The notes beneath the pieces were generated by a model that did not search any database, was not told the DNA's origin, and saw nothing but the letters and a program-made list of their open reading frames with translations. 64,000 nt of DNA from Sipunculus nudus (lineage: Eukaryota > Annelida > Sipuncula > Golfingiida > Sipunculidae): positions 44,712,714 through 44,776,713 of the forward strand of contig CM049320.1 in the NCBI GenBank assembly GCA_026874595.1, given 5' to 3'. Both the position numbers and the translations under genes were made by a program. Position 1 is the stretch's first letter. Each line of letters begins with the position of its first letter. Below are positions 35,798 through 47,458 of the stretch, one piece after another.

Positions 35798-38337
35798 TTT
35801 GTTATTGTTTACGTTAATCCGGCCGCTCGCTGTCAGGTGGTCGAATGTCTGTGTTAATCCGGCCCTCGCTGTCCCCGTATTCGTTTGTCTGTGTTTATCC
35901 AGCCGCTCTTTGTCCTCATGTTCGTTAGTCTGTGTTAATCCGGTCACTCGCTGTCTTCGTGGTTGTTTGTCTTTGTTAATCCGGCCGCTCGTTGTCCTCC
36001 TGTTCGTTTGTCTTTGTCAATCCATCCGCTTGTTGTCCTCCTGTTCGTTTGTCAGTGTTAATCCAGCCGCTCGTTGTCCTCATGTTCGTTTGTCTGTGTT
36101 AATCCATCCGCTCGTTGCCCTCGTGTTCGTTTGTCTGTGTTAATCCAGCCGCTCTTTGTCCTCGTGTTCGTTTGTCTGCGTTAATCCGGCCGCTCACTGT
36201 CCTCGTGTTCGTTTGTTTGTGTTAATCCGGTCGCTTGTTGTCCTCGTGTTCGTTTGTCTGTGTTGATCCGGCCGCTTGCTGTCCTCGTGTTCGTTTGTCT
36301 GTGTTAATCCGGCCGCTTGTTGTCCTCGTGTTTGTTTGTCTGTGTTAATCCATCCGCTCGTTGTCCTCCTGTTCGTTTGTGTGTGTTAATCCGGCCGCTC
36401 GTTGTCCTCTTGTTCGTTTGTCTGTGTTAATCCGGCCGCTTGTTGTCCTCGTGTTCGTTTGTCTGTGTTGATCCGGCCGCTTGCTGTCCTTCTATTCCTT
36501 TATCTGTGTTAATTCCGCCGCTCGTTGTCCTCGTGTTCGTTTGTCCGTTTTAAACCAGCAGCTCACTGTTCTTGTTTTCGCTTGTCTGTGTTAATACGGC
36601 CGCTTGTTGTCCTCGTGTTCGTTTGTCTTTGTTAATCCATCCGCTCGTTGCCCTCCTGTTCGTTTTTCAGTGTTAATCCAGCCGCTCGTTGTCCTCATGT
36701 TCGTTTGTCTGTGTTAATCCATCCGCTCGTTGCCCTCATGTTCGTTTGTCTGTGTTAATCCAGCCGCTCTTTGTCCTCCTGTTTGTTTGTCTGCGTTAAT
36801 CAGGCCGCTCGTTGTCCTCGAGTTCGTTTGTCTGTGTTAATCCGGTCGCTTGTTGTCCTCGTGTTCGTTTGTCTGTGTTGATCCGGCCGCTTGCTGTCCT
36901 CGTGTTCGTTTGTCTGTGTTAATCCGGCCGCTTGTTGTCCTCGTGTTTGTTTGTCTGTGTTAATCCATCCGCTCGTTGTCCTCCTGTTCGTTTGTCTGTG
37001 TTAATCCGGCCGCTCGTTGTCCTCTTGTTCGTTTGTCTGTGTTAATCCGGCCGCTTGTTGTCCTCGTGTTCGTTTGTCTGTGTTGATCCGGCCGCTTGCT
37101 GTCCTCCTATTCCTTTATCTGTGTTAATTCCGCCGCTCGTTGTCCTCGTGTTCGTTTGTCCGTTTTAAACCAGCAGCTCACTGTTCTTGTTTTCGCTTGT
37201 CTGTGTTAATACGGCCGCTTGTTGTCCTCGTGTTCGTTTGTCTTTGTTAATCCATCCGCTCGTTGCCCTCCTGTTCGTTTTTCAGTGTTAATCCAGCCGC
37301 TCGTTGTCCTCATGTTCGTTTGTCTGTGTTAATCCATCCGTTCGTTGCCCTCATGTTCGTTTGTCTGTGTTAATCCAGCCGCTCTTTGTCCTCCTGTTTG
37401 TTTGTCTGCGTTAATCAGGCCGCTCGTTGTCCTCGTGTTCGTTTGTCTGTGTTGATCCGGCCGTATGTTGTCCTCGTGTTCGTTTGTCTGTGTTGATCCG
37501 GCCGCTTGCTGTCCTCGTGTTCGTTTGTCTGTGTTAATCCGGCCGCTTGTTGTCCTCGTGCTCGTTTGTCTGTGTTAATCCATCCGCTCGTTGTCCTCCT
37601 GTTCGTTTATCTGTGTTAATTCCGCCGCTCGTTGTCCTTGTGTTCGTTTGTCCGTTTTAATCCAGCCGCTCTTTGTTCTTGTTTTCGCTTGTCTGTGTTA
37701 ATCCGGCCGCTTGTTGTCCTCGTGTTCGTTTGTCTTTGTTAATCCATCCGCTCGTTGTCCTCCTGTTCGTTTGTCTGTGTTAATCCGGCCGCTCGTTGTC
37801 CTCGTGTTCGTTTGTCTGTGTTAATCCGGCCGCTTGTTGTCCTCGTGTTCGTTTGTCTGTGTTGATCCGGCCGCTTGCTGTCCTCGTGTTCGTTTGTCTG
37901 TTAATCCAGCCGCTCGTTGTCCTCGTGTTCGTTTGTCTGTGTTAATCCGGCCGCTTGTTGTCCTCGTGTTCGTTTGTCTGTGTTGATCCGGCCGCTTGCT
38001 GTCCTCGTGTTCGTTTGTCTTTGTTAATCCATCCGCTCGTTGTCCTCCTGTTCGTTTGTCTGTGTTAATCCGGCCGCTCGTTGTCCTCCTGTTCGTTTGT
38101 CTGTGTTAATCCGGCCGCTTGTTGTCCTCCTGTTTGTTTGATTGTGTTGATCCGGCCGCTTGCTGTCCTCGTGTTCGTTTGTCTGTGTTAATCCAGCCGC
38201 TCGTTGTCCTCGTGTTGCTTGTCTGTGTTAATCCCGCCGCTCGTTGTCCTTGATCCGGTCACTCGCCGTCTTCGTGTTTGTTTGTCTTTGTTAATCCGGC
38301 CGCTCGTTGTCCTCGTGTTCGTTTGTCTGTGTTAGAT
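35798..38337. repeat. 41-bp minisatellite, main array (about 61 units) with higher-order structure
   Basis: Unit TTGTCCTCGTGTTCGTTTGT + CTGTGTTAATCCGGCCGCTC + G. Distinctive variants recur at 615 bp (15 x 41): TTGTCCGTTTTAAACCAGCA occurs at 36541 and again at 37156, each with the same neighbouring variants. A weaker third copy lies near 37648 (12 units on). The frame at 35799-36143 is a by-product. Confidence 0.95.
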
Positions 38338-38378
38338 TCTTTTTTCTAGTACTGTTGTCACGTGATTTTCGTCAAAAG

Positions 38379-38931
38379 TAGTGGTGGGCCGATCATCGAG
38401 TTTTATCGAAAGTCAGTCGGTTTGCTGCCACTTTCAAGCCCTCGATTACCAAAGGCAACTATCGATTACATCATAATCATGATAATGAGTCTTTGTTCCC
38501 AAATAACTTCTGTATGTAACTGAGTTTACCGTGCACGGTAGATGCGAGAACGGAGAACGTAATTAGCGGGGAGTTTTGTAACGAGATGTACATTGCACAA
38601 TATAGGCGGTAAGGCGTTCAAATGCTCCATAAATTCTCCGGGTCTATGCAGCAAGTAGATGTCCTGGATTGTGGTTTAATTCTTGATTATTATACATAAT
38701 TAAAATGAAACTTTTAAAAGCATATTTTACTTATAATAGGAAAATATAAAAAGGCAAAAACTTCTTTTCTTAAGGTAGAATTACTAAGACATGCGGGCTT
38801 GGTTAAGAAAGTACAGTTCACAGAAAACTGCATGTTTCTTTATATTTGCCTGAACCGATTATTAATCGATCATCGAACGGTTTGCTCAAACCGATGATCG
38901 ATTATGAAAAGGGAACCGACTCCCACCACCA
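38379..38931. mobile_element. hAT-like non-autonomous element
   Basis: 553 bp with short imperfect terminal inverted repeats (TAGTGGTGGGCCGATCATCG at the left; the right end reads TGGTGGTGGGAGTCGG on the minus strand). It is flanked by an exact 8-bp duplication GTCAAAAG (38371-38378 and 38932-38939). Subterminal copies of CGATCATCG and AACCGATGATCG are present. The 8-bp duplication and GTGGTGGG ends fit the hAT superfamily. No transposase coding. Confidence 0.82.
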
Positions 38932-39057
38932 GTCAAAAGATGTGGTGTTTTAATGGCCGACCTATGGAAACTACTAGCCGGCGAGCGCTTTCCGACCAAG
39001 ACATTATCTCTTCATAAAGGGGGGTTTTATTAAACGAGATGAGTAATGCTGGCTCAA

Positions 39058-41294
39058 TTTTTTTAGCTCAGCTGACTTTCAGTCATGCTGTGCTATAGCG
39101 ATGGGTCTTTGTCCGTGGTCCTTCCGCCTGGCGGTACGTCAGATTGTAATCGTAAGGGCTAGGATCATGAACCCTATGCATTCTTAGAGGTTCAAAAAAG
39201 ATCTTCTTGTAAACCTGAAATTAGGTCACTGCGACCTATATTCTCCGAGTTACGGGGTGCGTTTGCTTCCTGCAGAATTAATTCTTATAGCCACAATTTT
39301 TATCCCACATCTTCCATCTTTCACATATTCACCACCTACTAACAGGTGAAGAACCATAATCAATTTGAGGTCACAAGGTCAAAGGTCAAGATCACAGAAC
39401 CCACTTCTTTGAAAAGCTTGTGGATGCATTTTAAGCCAAACCTTTCATCCCAAACCTTTGATCTTCCTTATATGGCTCACATACCTAGTGGGAGAAGAAT
39501 CCTATAGGTTTTGAGGTCACAAGGTCAAAGGTCAAGGTCACAGGATCCACTTCTTTAAAGAGGTTGTGGACACATTTCAAGCTAGACATTTCCTCCAAAC
39601 CTTCCAGCGTTGACATATCGCTTCTCTGCCAACAGGGGGTAAGACCTGTTGACTTTGAGGTCATAGGTCAAGTTCACCACACCTACTTCTTATGTCTTTT
39701 ACATATGCCCCGTCTATGGATAACTCAATTTGATTCAAACTTCTTATTTATGGGTCTTTTTGCTTAAAGAAATAAATTATTGATTTTAAGGTCAGCTGGT
39801 CAGGAGGTTAAAGGTTGCAGATCAAAGTTATTCACACATTGTTTGCCAAGTGATTACTCAAGTTTTAAGTGGTTAGTAGTTTAAGTGGTTTGTAGTTACC
39901 CATCACTGTAGAAATAATCCAATTGATATGTGGACAAAAGGCCAAGGTCATAGGTCAGTGATGTTTCACTATGAACTTACTTTGTATACTATCTCTATTT
40001 TTCTTGTATATACCACTGCACTCCAACTGGTACATCTCATTGTATTGCCGTAATTGTGAGTGACACTTGTGATATATGATTTCCTTTGTATCAGCCATGT
40101 GAAAGATAAGAATATCATTAGTGCATAACAAAAACAATGTTGCCCGAGGCAGGCTTGACACTTAGAGTATTGTATTGAGGTTTAGCTACTGATTTATAAG
40201 ATGATTGGAACTTATTTTTTAGTTTATTCTGTGGAATCATAGCAATAAACTTAGTTTCCTAGATATCTTAATATTATTTAAACAAATCAATAGATATACC
40301 AGCACGTGTTTGTTCTGATAATTTGTGGGTCTGTACTTGGATTTAGGATGGCTATATTTGTTTTACAAGACTTCTGGTGATGCTTCCTGTATTTCCTTTC
40401 TTTCAGGTTGTGCAGTTTACCTACCCTGCTGACCCATCTAAAAAGCAAGGTTATAGTTAAAAAAATATTGGTCTTACGCTTTTTACATTTGCATGTCGAG
40501 AAATATGATATGAAAGCTCTCCAACTTGATCATGCCTTTTGAATTGTTTTGGACATTCGTTAATGTAACATTCTTTGGAGAAATTGCCACAAGTTTGGTC
40601 TCTTATTGGAGGATGTGTGATATCAAATGTCATACTTGTCAGAAATCCATTATGTCTGCTAGGTAGCCACCTTAGAAATCCTTTTGTCAGTGCAGTTGCT
40701 GTGATTTTTTTTAATGTTTGCTCCCTTTAAAAGGATGTTTGATGTCGGATATCAGACCTGACAGAAATCCAAATGTGGCCACCAGGTAGCCATTTTAAAT
40801 TCCTTTTGAACATATTATCTCAAGAACTGTTAAGGTGAATGCAGTGGGACATATATTAAGTAATCTTGCAAAGTATTGGATCAATGATTTCTTTAAAAAT
40901 AATAACATCATTTATGAAAGTTGGTTTGTATTGCATTAAAATTCAAACGGAAGCATCCGTTTCTCAATAATTCTTGCATGGATTTTCTTGATTTCTTGCT
41001 TTATGTGTTGACCTAATATTTTGCCTTTGTGGTGTTCTTTTTTAGACTGATGGGTATCAATTAAGCTATGGGATTAGTTCTGTTAGCTCAACAGCCATAC
41101 ATTTTGCTTCAGACCATTAAGTCACCGTGTTTTATCTGGACATATGTGATAAATATTTCTATAATCATAGAAAGTTTCAACTAAATTGGCAAATAGGTTC
41201 TTCAAAATTTTGATTGGAAGTTGTGAATCTCAGTCCATGATGTCGCTGGTCATGCTTGGCAGCTGAGCGTCATGACCCATGGGTCACTTGTTTT
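39058..41294. repeat. ~2.2-kb AGGTCA-rich dispersed repeat, copy 3
   Basis: Same family and orientation as 5410-7777 and 15239-17663. T-run, then AGCTCAGCTGACTTTCAGTC, and an end GACCCATGGGTCACTTGTTTT. Perfect DR1 motifs lie at 39376-39388 and 39522-39534. It lacks about 150 bp of the AGGTCA unit region near 39690 relative to copies 1 and 2. Confidence 0.87.
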
Positions 41295-41354
41295 ATTTTA
41301 AAATGTAAAAAAAATCAATGGGGTATTGTTTCAATAAGATAATTATGTACAAAT

Positions 41355-41640
41355 ATGTTAACATTTATTTTGTGGTGCTCGTAGCAAGAAATTGATAACT
41401 GAGTATGTTGAGCTGGGATACCTGGTCAGAGATACAGTTAACATTTGCGAACCAGGAACTGGCGCGGGAGCATTTAAATTTGCTAAGAAGTATGACCTTT
41501 TACATATATTATTTTATTGTGTTTGGCATATGAAGGATAGATTGATGTGAGGGAGATTTGAAAGATGAATTAAATGCTCGCTTTAGGCAAGGAAGCTGCC
41601 TTAAAAAAGAAAAGGGGAAAATGCATACCTCATTAGTAGA
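41355..41640. repeat. Dispersed repeat, copy B (partner at 3.3-3.57 kb)
   Basis: See 3305-3570. Shared ordered blocks from ACATTTATTTTGTGG to ATGCATACCTC, diverged. Confidence 0.6.
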
Positions 41641-44600
41641 TCTATGCATCGTCTTGGTGTGCAGTGAACTTCACCTGACACCTGTTGTAAATAGGTAGAC
41701 GGGATCAGTCTTTAAGTAAAACAGATTTATAATATTAAACATTGTGTTTATAGAGACAAAGATTAATGATGCATTTAACGTGGAAAATCACTCAAAGTAA
41801 GGTATAATATAATATATTTTCTATGGACTAAAAGATGTATTTAAGGTGGGAAACCTATTCGAGATTTAATTGTACATAAAGACAGATAATAAAGGCAAAT
41901 ATTGACTGAAGAGATAGGACCGATGACACGTTTTGACAGACGTTGATTGGATGATCGGATGATAGTATTAGTAGGCCTAACATAAATATGATGAAATATA
42001 TCTTCATTTTAAAGATGCAATCCTGCGCCGTCACTTCACGAAGAAACATCTATAAAGTTGCAAAGCGTAATATTAAAGATTGACTAAAATGTTTCATTAT
42101 CTATTGCCGGAGTGCAAATACAGTTCTGTCATTGTGACATACTGATCACAAGCTTTGCAAAAACTGATGGGCGTCGCTTGCTCGGACGGAGAAGGCCGGG
42201 TAGCATATAAACCTAATGGTTGAGAAAAAAAAACATAGCAAGGTACATGTATAAGCAATGAATGTATTTCCGAGGGCTACCAGAGGGTACCGATGCTAAT
42301 TATATGATAAAAACACGTTTATTTATTATTCAGTAACCATGATGCAAGTAAATTGCACCACGGTAACCGTCATGCACTACGGTAACCGTCATGCACCACG
42401 GTAACCGGTGTGCAGCAAGTGGATTTAAAAGTAAAATTAGATCAAAGGAAAAACACCGCATATGGGTTAGGTTTAATTCCTCCTTTTGACATATGACCAG
42501 TGTTATTTGTGTATACTGTTTATTACGTATCACGTTATTACGTGATTTCGGCCCCATCACTTGCCACTTTGTTCAAAGCTCATGCTATAATTAAGCGAGC
42601 GACCTGTTCAAGGAAGATACTAGGCTATTAGGGTTTATCATTAGTAACAACATATTTTTAGGCTGTGAGGCACTGGCAAAAATGTTTTTCCACTCTGGAT
42701 CTTGACTGAATTGCTTTATCAACGGGGTAAAACTTCGGCTCTGTGTGTATGGAGAGCTATCACTTACTGTGTACTAGCCGGAGTAAACCAAACTCAGTAT
42801 CAGACAGGGGCGTCCATACAGGTTCGATGTGTGTGTGTGTGTGCGGGGGGGGGGGGGGTTAATATAAATCTCCTCCCCTCCGCTTTCAGAGAATAGCATT
42901 TATATACTGGAAATAGTATTCTGTTTCGCCATCTAACCACTGGGATTTTGGACAAGATATATATGCATACATATACCTGCCCATATATAAGAATATTTCA
43001 ATTGTATATGTTATATCTTTCAATTATAATGTCCATAACATTTTATTTTGTAATGTTGTTTTACACAATTCTGCTAAATAATTGTAGTACAACTTGACAA
43101 ACACAGAAATTAGAAATTGGTGACTGAAACTATAATAACACAATAAATTTACTTAAGATACAGCTATTTTGCAGTATTTTAAAAAGGGTTTAGCATCACA
43201 GCATCTCAACATATAATTTAGTCATTGTGGGTTTAAGAAAAATGATAATTGCAAAAATTTTATAAATTGAAAAAGAAGGGTGCAAACAGATGTTTTTCTG
43301 TTTCCCACAGGTGTTACATGTAGGTGTCACCAGATGACTGAGACTTTGTATTTTAGGTATAGGGAGTATGACCAGTTAATTGTTTTGCAAGTTTTGTTTA
43401 TTTTTTTAGAGTATCATGTTTTGCCATTAGCGTGAGAAACTCAGGAAACTCAAATTAGTGTAAATTTCAAAGCAGTTTTGTAATCAGTAGGTGCCACCTG
43501 CATCTTTTGATGTTCTTTTCTATGAAGCATAGACTCGTGAGAACCGATCTTGTATGACGGTCTCCATAGTTACTGTGTCTAGTACACGACACCTTAAGGT
43601 CTTATGATCCTCAACTAACCTTGGTTTAATTAAGCTTTTGAATTCATATTAATATGATATATAAACATATTTGGAATCCTTAGAATATCCCCTGTTAGAT
43701 GAGAGATATATGAACATTGTAACTTTGTAACATTGTGATTAAACATTTTAAATAATTTATTTTTTATTTTTTTAACGCGATATATCTCACATTTGGCAAA
43801 CAGTTTGTATGTAACAATAGTATCACATGAAAGTACATATAAATATGTCCAGCCGCTTTTTTTTTATTGTGTGTTTATAATCTTTTTTTATATTGAATTT
43901 TCAATTAAAAAAAAATATGATCCAAACAATGCATTTTTTTAATGGTAGTTATCTGCTTAAGTAAAGCAAACAATGCATTTTTTTAATGGTAGTTATCTGC
44001 TTAAGTAAAGCAGATATAAAACTTATCTATATGCAAAGTTTGACAACTCTACATGTGGTTGTTTTTAGAAATATCACGCCGATGACCGTGCAGTCTGTTG
44101 AAAACAGTTGGGAAAAGTAATCTCGTTTTCAACGGGTAACAGCCTACAGGAATATCAGCGCAAGTGACAGTCATATATTTTCCTTATATATTTTGATCTG
44201 AATTGGTTTCGATAAAAAAAATTAAAAATTGAATAGTTTGTAATGGTGAAAAAGACGAAATTTTAACATGAAATGACATCTCAAGAACTGTCAAACAGAA
44301 GTAGACGCTGCTTGCTGCTCCGAGTTGCTGGTCATCGGTAATTAGGTCATGGGCCACCGATCCGAGACAAGCGTCAGGTGTGAAGTGACTGATTAGCAAC
44401 GATTATTCTAATCACTCTGAGCAAACATTCGAACTGCAAATGTATCCCCTGCTCACAATCATACTTGAACACTGTAGACACGAAATCACTAGCAGCGAGA
44501 CCTGCTAGTAAACCAATATAATCCCAGAATGACGAAACCTATACATTACCGAATATTGAATAGGCATATTTAGCATAAAATTAGATATATTTGTTGTTAA

Positions 44601-46209
44601 ACTTTCTTGAATGACACATCTTTATACTTTAAAACTGTATCCAGACTTTTAATATAGTTTTAAATTAAAAAAAAATCATCGAATCCCGATGTTGATTGAC
44701 AGCGTTCCCGAACAAGAACCCAACTGGCTTTTATGTATTATCCAGCTTTTGAATATATACAAATTACAAAGACATATTTAATATTTAGCATAAAATAAGA
44801 CAAGATAATAACATGGGTGAAATAGTTTTAAGCCCAAGCAAGGTAAAGTTTACTGGAATAACAATTTAGGGCAGTGACACGTACAGACCTAAACAAAATT
44901 CTACGATCTGCATAATAGTTCAGGGATAAGAGTACAGGGGAAGTGTTTGCAGTAATAAGTGTCAATAATAATCAAGTGCCGGTAATAAAGCTAAGTACAG
45001 TCCAGCACTGACCAGCGCCTCTTCACGCCTGTCAACCATCGATGTGCCGTGCACCGCATGTAAATAGTTAACCAATAAGCAATTGAATACCCTGTTGGTT
45101 TGCGCCGAGCTGACGGTTGTCCTGTATACACCCCACGTGGGATTGACATCTGAAATTTCAATTGATACAATATAACGCCAGAAAAGTGTTTATGTGACAA
45201 GATAGATATAAAAAACAACTATAAGGTCACGGTTTTGTCAAAAATGTCAATTTTATGATTTTTGACGATTATTATACCTTAACTGCGAACTTGCTTTGGG
45301 TAGCTTTCCCCCGGAATCGTCTCCGGGGGCTTGTCGGCGTTCGGTTTGATGTGTGTTGACAACGGACATCGTGGATGGGGATGATGATTGTGACGTCAGG
45401 AGTCTTACATAAGGCGTAAATCCAAGCTATCTTGAGAAGAGCTGGAGCGCTTCTTGAATGTTGCGTCACCTGAGCGTGCTTCAGCAGTCCAACAGGCTGG
45501 TCAGCTAACTTCTGTGAGTCCAGATGGGCGATCGCGTCAGTGGTTGTTGACAGCCTACGTTTGAGGAAGGCCACCTTATTGATGCTCATACTGTAAAGTA
45601 CTTCAGAGACAGTTATATTGTTTGCTGAAGGCAGGCATTCTTGTGATGGTGCGAGCTCATAGGAACAGGTAAGGGGACTTTGTCTTAATGCAAAGCTGTG
45701 ATGGTGCTAAGTTTCGCTAGAGAGTGCGTTTGTTCGGTATCTGGAGATTGTTAGGTAACTGGAGGGCTATAGTAGACTGCAGCTGAGACAACCGTTGATT
45801 CAGGGTTCCACAGAAACACTCGGTGTGCGACACGCAAATAGTGATATATGGAGGATGAACTATTATACCGCAATATGAACCAGTCGTGTGTACACATGGA
45901 TTACGCCAGGGACCACCAGAACCTGTAAACGTCACGTGAGAGCGAGAGGTCATGTGATCTGGAACATTTGGAACTGTGTCTATATTCGGAGGATTAGTTT
46001 TTTGATGATTAATGGTCACTGTGAACAATCGTGATTACTGCTTTATTTGTGTTTACGGCACCCCCCCCCCGAGATCTGTAAGTAACCCGTTTATTTTTTA
46101 ATATATTTTTTGTTATAATGCGACTGTCTTAAGAGTTTTCTTTGAGTGTGTTAATGTCTGTTATTTTGACTGACTGAAAAGAACTTGGAAGTTCACATCC
46201 CCGGTGGTG
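41641..46209. other. Intron 1 stretch without recognisable gene
   Basis: Contains three 20-bp units CACCACGGTAACCGTCATG-like at 42353-42409, a G14 tract (42845-42858), a perfect 44-bp tandem duplication (43923-44010) and a C10 tract (46061-46070). A 105-codon minus-strand frame at 45272-45589 has no recognised domain. Confidence 0.4.
43923..44010. repeat. Perfect 44-bp tandem duplication
   Basis: CAAACAATGCATTTTTTTAA begins at 43923 and again at 43967, and the following 24 bases are also identical. Two copies only, so it is recent. Confidence 0.95.
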
Positions 46210-46259
46210 TGATGGTAGATGACCTGGTTGTAATGTAGGTTTTTGTTGGTTCCCCCTAG

Positions 46260-46411
46260 GTTTTGGATGTAGGTGACCTGGTTGTGATGCCGGGTGTTGT
46301 GGATTGTCATGTACATGTCAATGAACCGGGAAGGACAGAGTGGGAGGGATTTCAGACAGCGACTAAAGCAGCCGCCGCGGGAGGAGTCACCACCATTGTT
46401 GACATGCCATT
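46260..46411 (+). CDS. ALLN: Allantoinase, second coding exon
   Basis: The acceptor is TTGGTTCCCCCTAG (AG at 46258-46259) and the donor is GTAAGTGT at 46412. The 152-bp exon encodes residues 46-95 plus two bases of codon 96. It reads [20 protein letters not shown], then [20 protein letters not shown], then [10 protein letters not shown] and the split Leu. HVH (residues 62 and 64) is the first metal-binding HxH of the amidohydrolase barrel, and [10 protein letters not shown] and the AAAAGGVTT block are diagnostic for allantoinase. The frame is continuous with exon 1 (phase 0) and with exon 3 (phase 2). The exon's last 11 bases and donor are the start of a 67-bp minisatellite that follows directly. 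Confidence 0.95.
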
Positions 46412-47313
46412 GTAAGTGTAATATCAGCTCATGTAATGACAACACAACAAGAGTCACTCTCTGTGTAGACATGTCATTGCAAGTGCAATATCAGACATTG
46501 TAAGTACAACACAGCAAGAGTAACTGTCAGCGTGGACATTCGATTGTAAGTGTAATATCAGACACTGTAAGGACAACACAACAAGAGTCACTCTCAGTGT
46601 AGACATGCCATTGTAAGTGTAATATCAGACACTTTAAGAGTCACTCTTAGTGTAGACATGCCATTGTAAGTGTTATATTAGCCCCTGTAAGGACAACACA
46701 ACAAGAGTCACTCTCATTGTAGACATGCCATTGTAAGTGTAATATCAGCCACTGTAAGGACAATACAACTAGAGTCACTCTCAGTGTAAGCATGCGATTG
46801 TAAGTGTAATATCAGCCCCTGTAAGGACAACCCAACAGAATCACTCTCAGTGTAGACATGCCATTGTAAGTGTAATATCAGCTACTGTAAGGACAACACA
46901 ACAAGAGTCACTCTCAGGGTAGACATGCCATTGTAAATGTAATATCAATCCCTGTAAGGACAACACAACAAGAGTAAATGTAAATGTAGACATTTGATTG
47001 TAAGTGTAATATCAGCCCTTGTAAGTACAACCCAACAGAGTCACTCTCAGTGTAGACATGCCATTGTAAGTGTAATGTCAGACACTGTAATGACAACACA
47101 ACCAGAGTGTACTCTCAGTGTAGATATGCCATTATAAGTGTAATATCAGCCCCTGAAAGGACAACACAACAAGAGTAACTGTAAGTGTAGTCTAGCAATT
47201 CTTAGTGTAATATCAGCTACTGTAAGGAAAATACAACAAGAGTAAGTGTCAGTGTAGACATGCCATTGGAAGTGTAATTTCAGACACTGTAAGGACAACA
47301 CTACAAGAATAAT
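46401..47313. repeat. 67-bp minisatellite starting inside allantoinase exon 2
   Basis: Unit GACATGCCATTGTAAGTGTA + ATATCAGCCCCTGTAAGGAC + AACACAACAAGAGTCACTCT + CAGTGTA. Starts are at 46401, 46468, 46535 and 46602, then continue with some shortened units, about 14 in all. The first 11 bases of the first unit are exon sequence (Asp-Met-Pro-Leu codons) and the next bases are the authentic splice donor, so most units carry a copy of that 5' splice site. The array resumes at 51562 after an inserted retroelement. Confidence 0.95.
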
Positions 47314-47314
47314 G

Positions 47315-47458
47315 TGATGTATTTACGGCACGATCCTCAATGGTATCAGCTGTAAATTTACGGATATCTCTCGTTCTCAGATATAGCCTCCTTCCGAAAT
47401 AATGGACTTGTAAGTTGGCTTGTTTTTCTTGACTTTTGCTAGTCAATATTTGACGACC
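47315..47458 (+). repeat. Left inverted repeat of the Gypsy-type insertion
   Basis: Begins TGATGTATTTACGGCACGAT and ends near GACTTTTGCTAGTCAATATT. It matches the reverse complement of 51421-51561 at roughly three in four positions by eye (for example TGATGTTTTAACGGTACGAT and GACTTTTGCTTGTCAATATC). Confidence 0.8.

Noticed and set aside
35799-36143. 114-codon Cys/Leu-rich frame
   Set aside because: Produced by the 41-bp minisatellite; the repeat length is not a multiple of three, so the apparent protein repeat is accidental.
45272-45589. 105-codon minus-strand frame
   Set aside because: No domain, splice context or neighbouring support; length is within chance for this amount of sequence.
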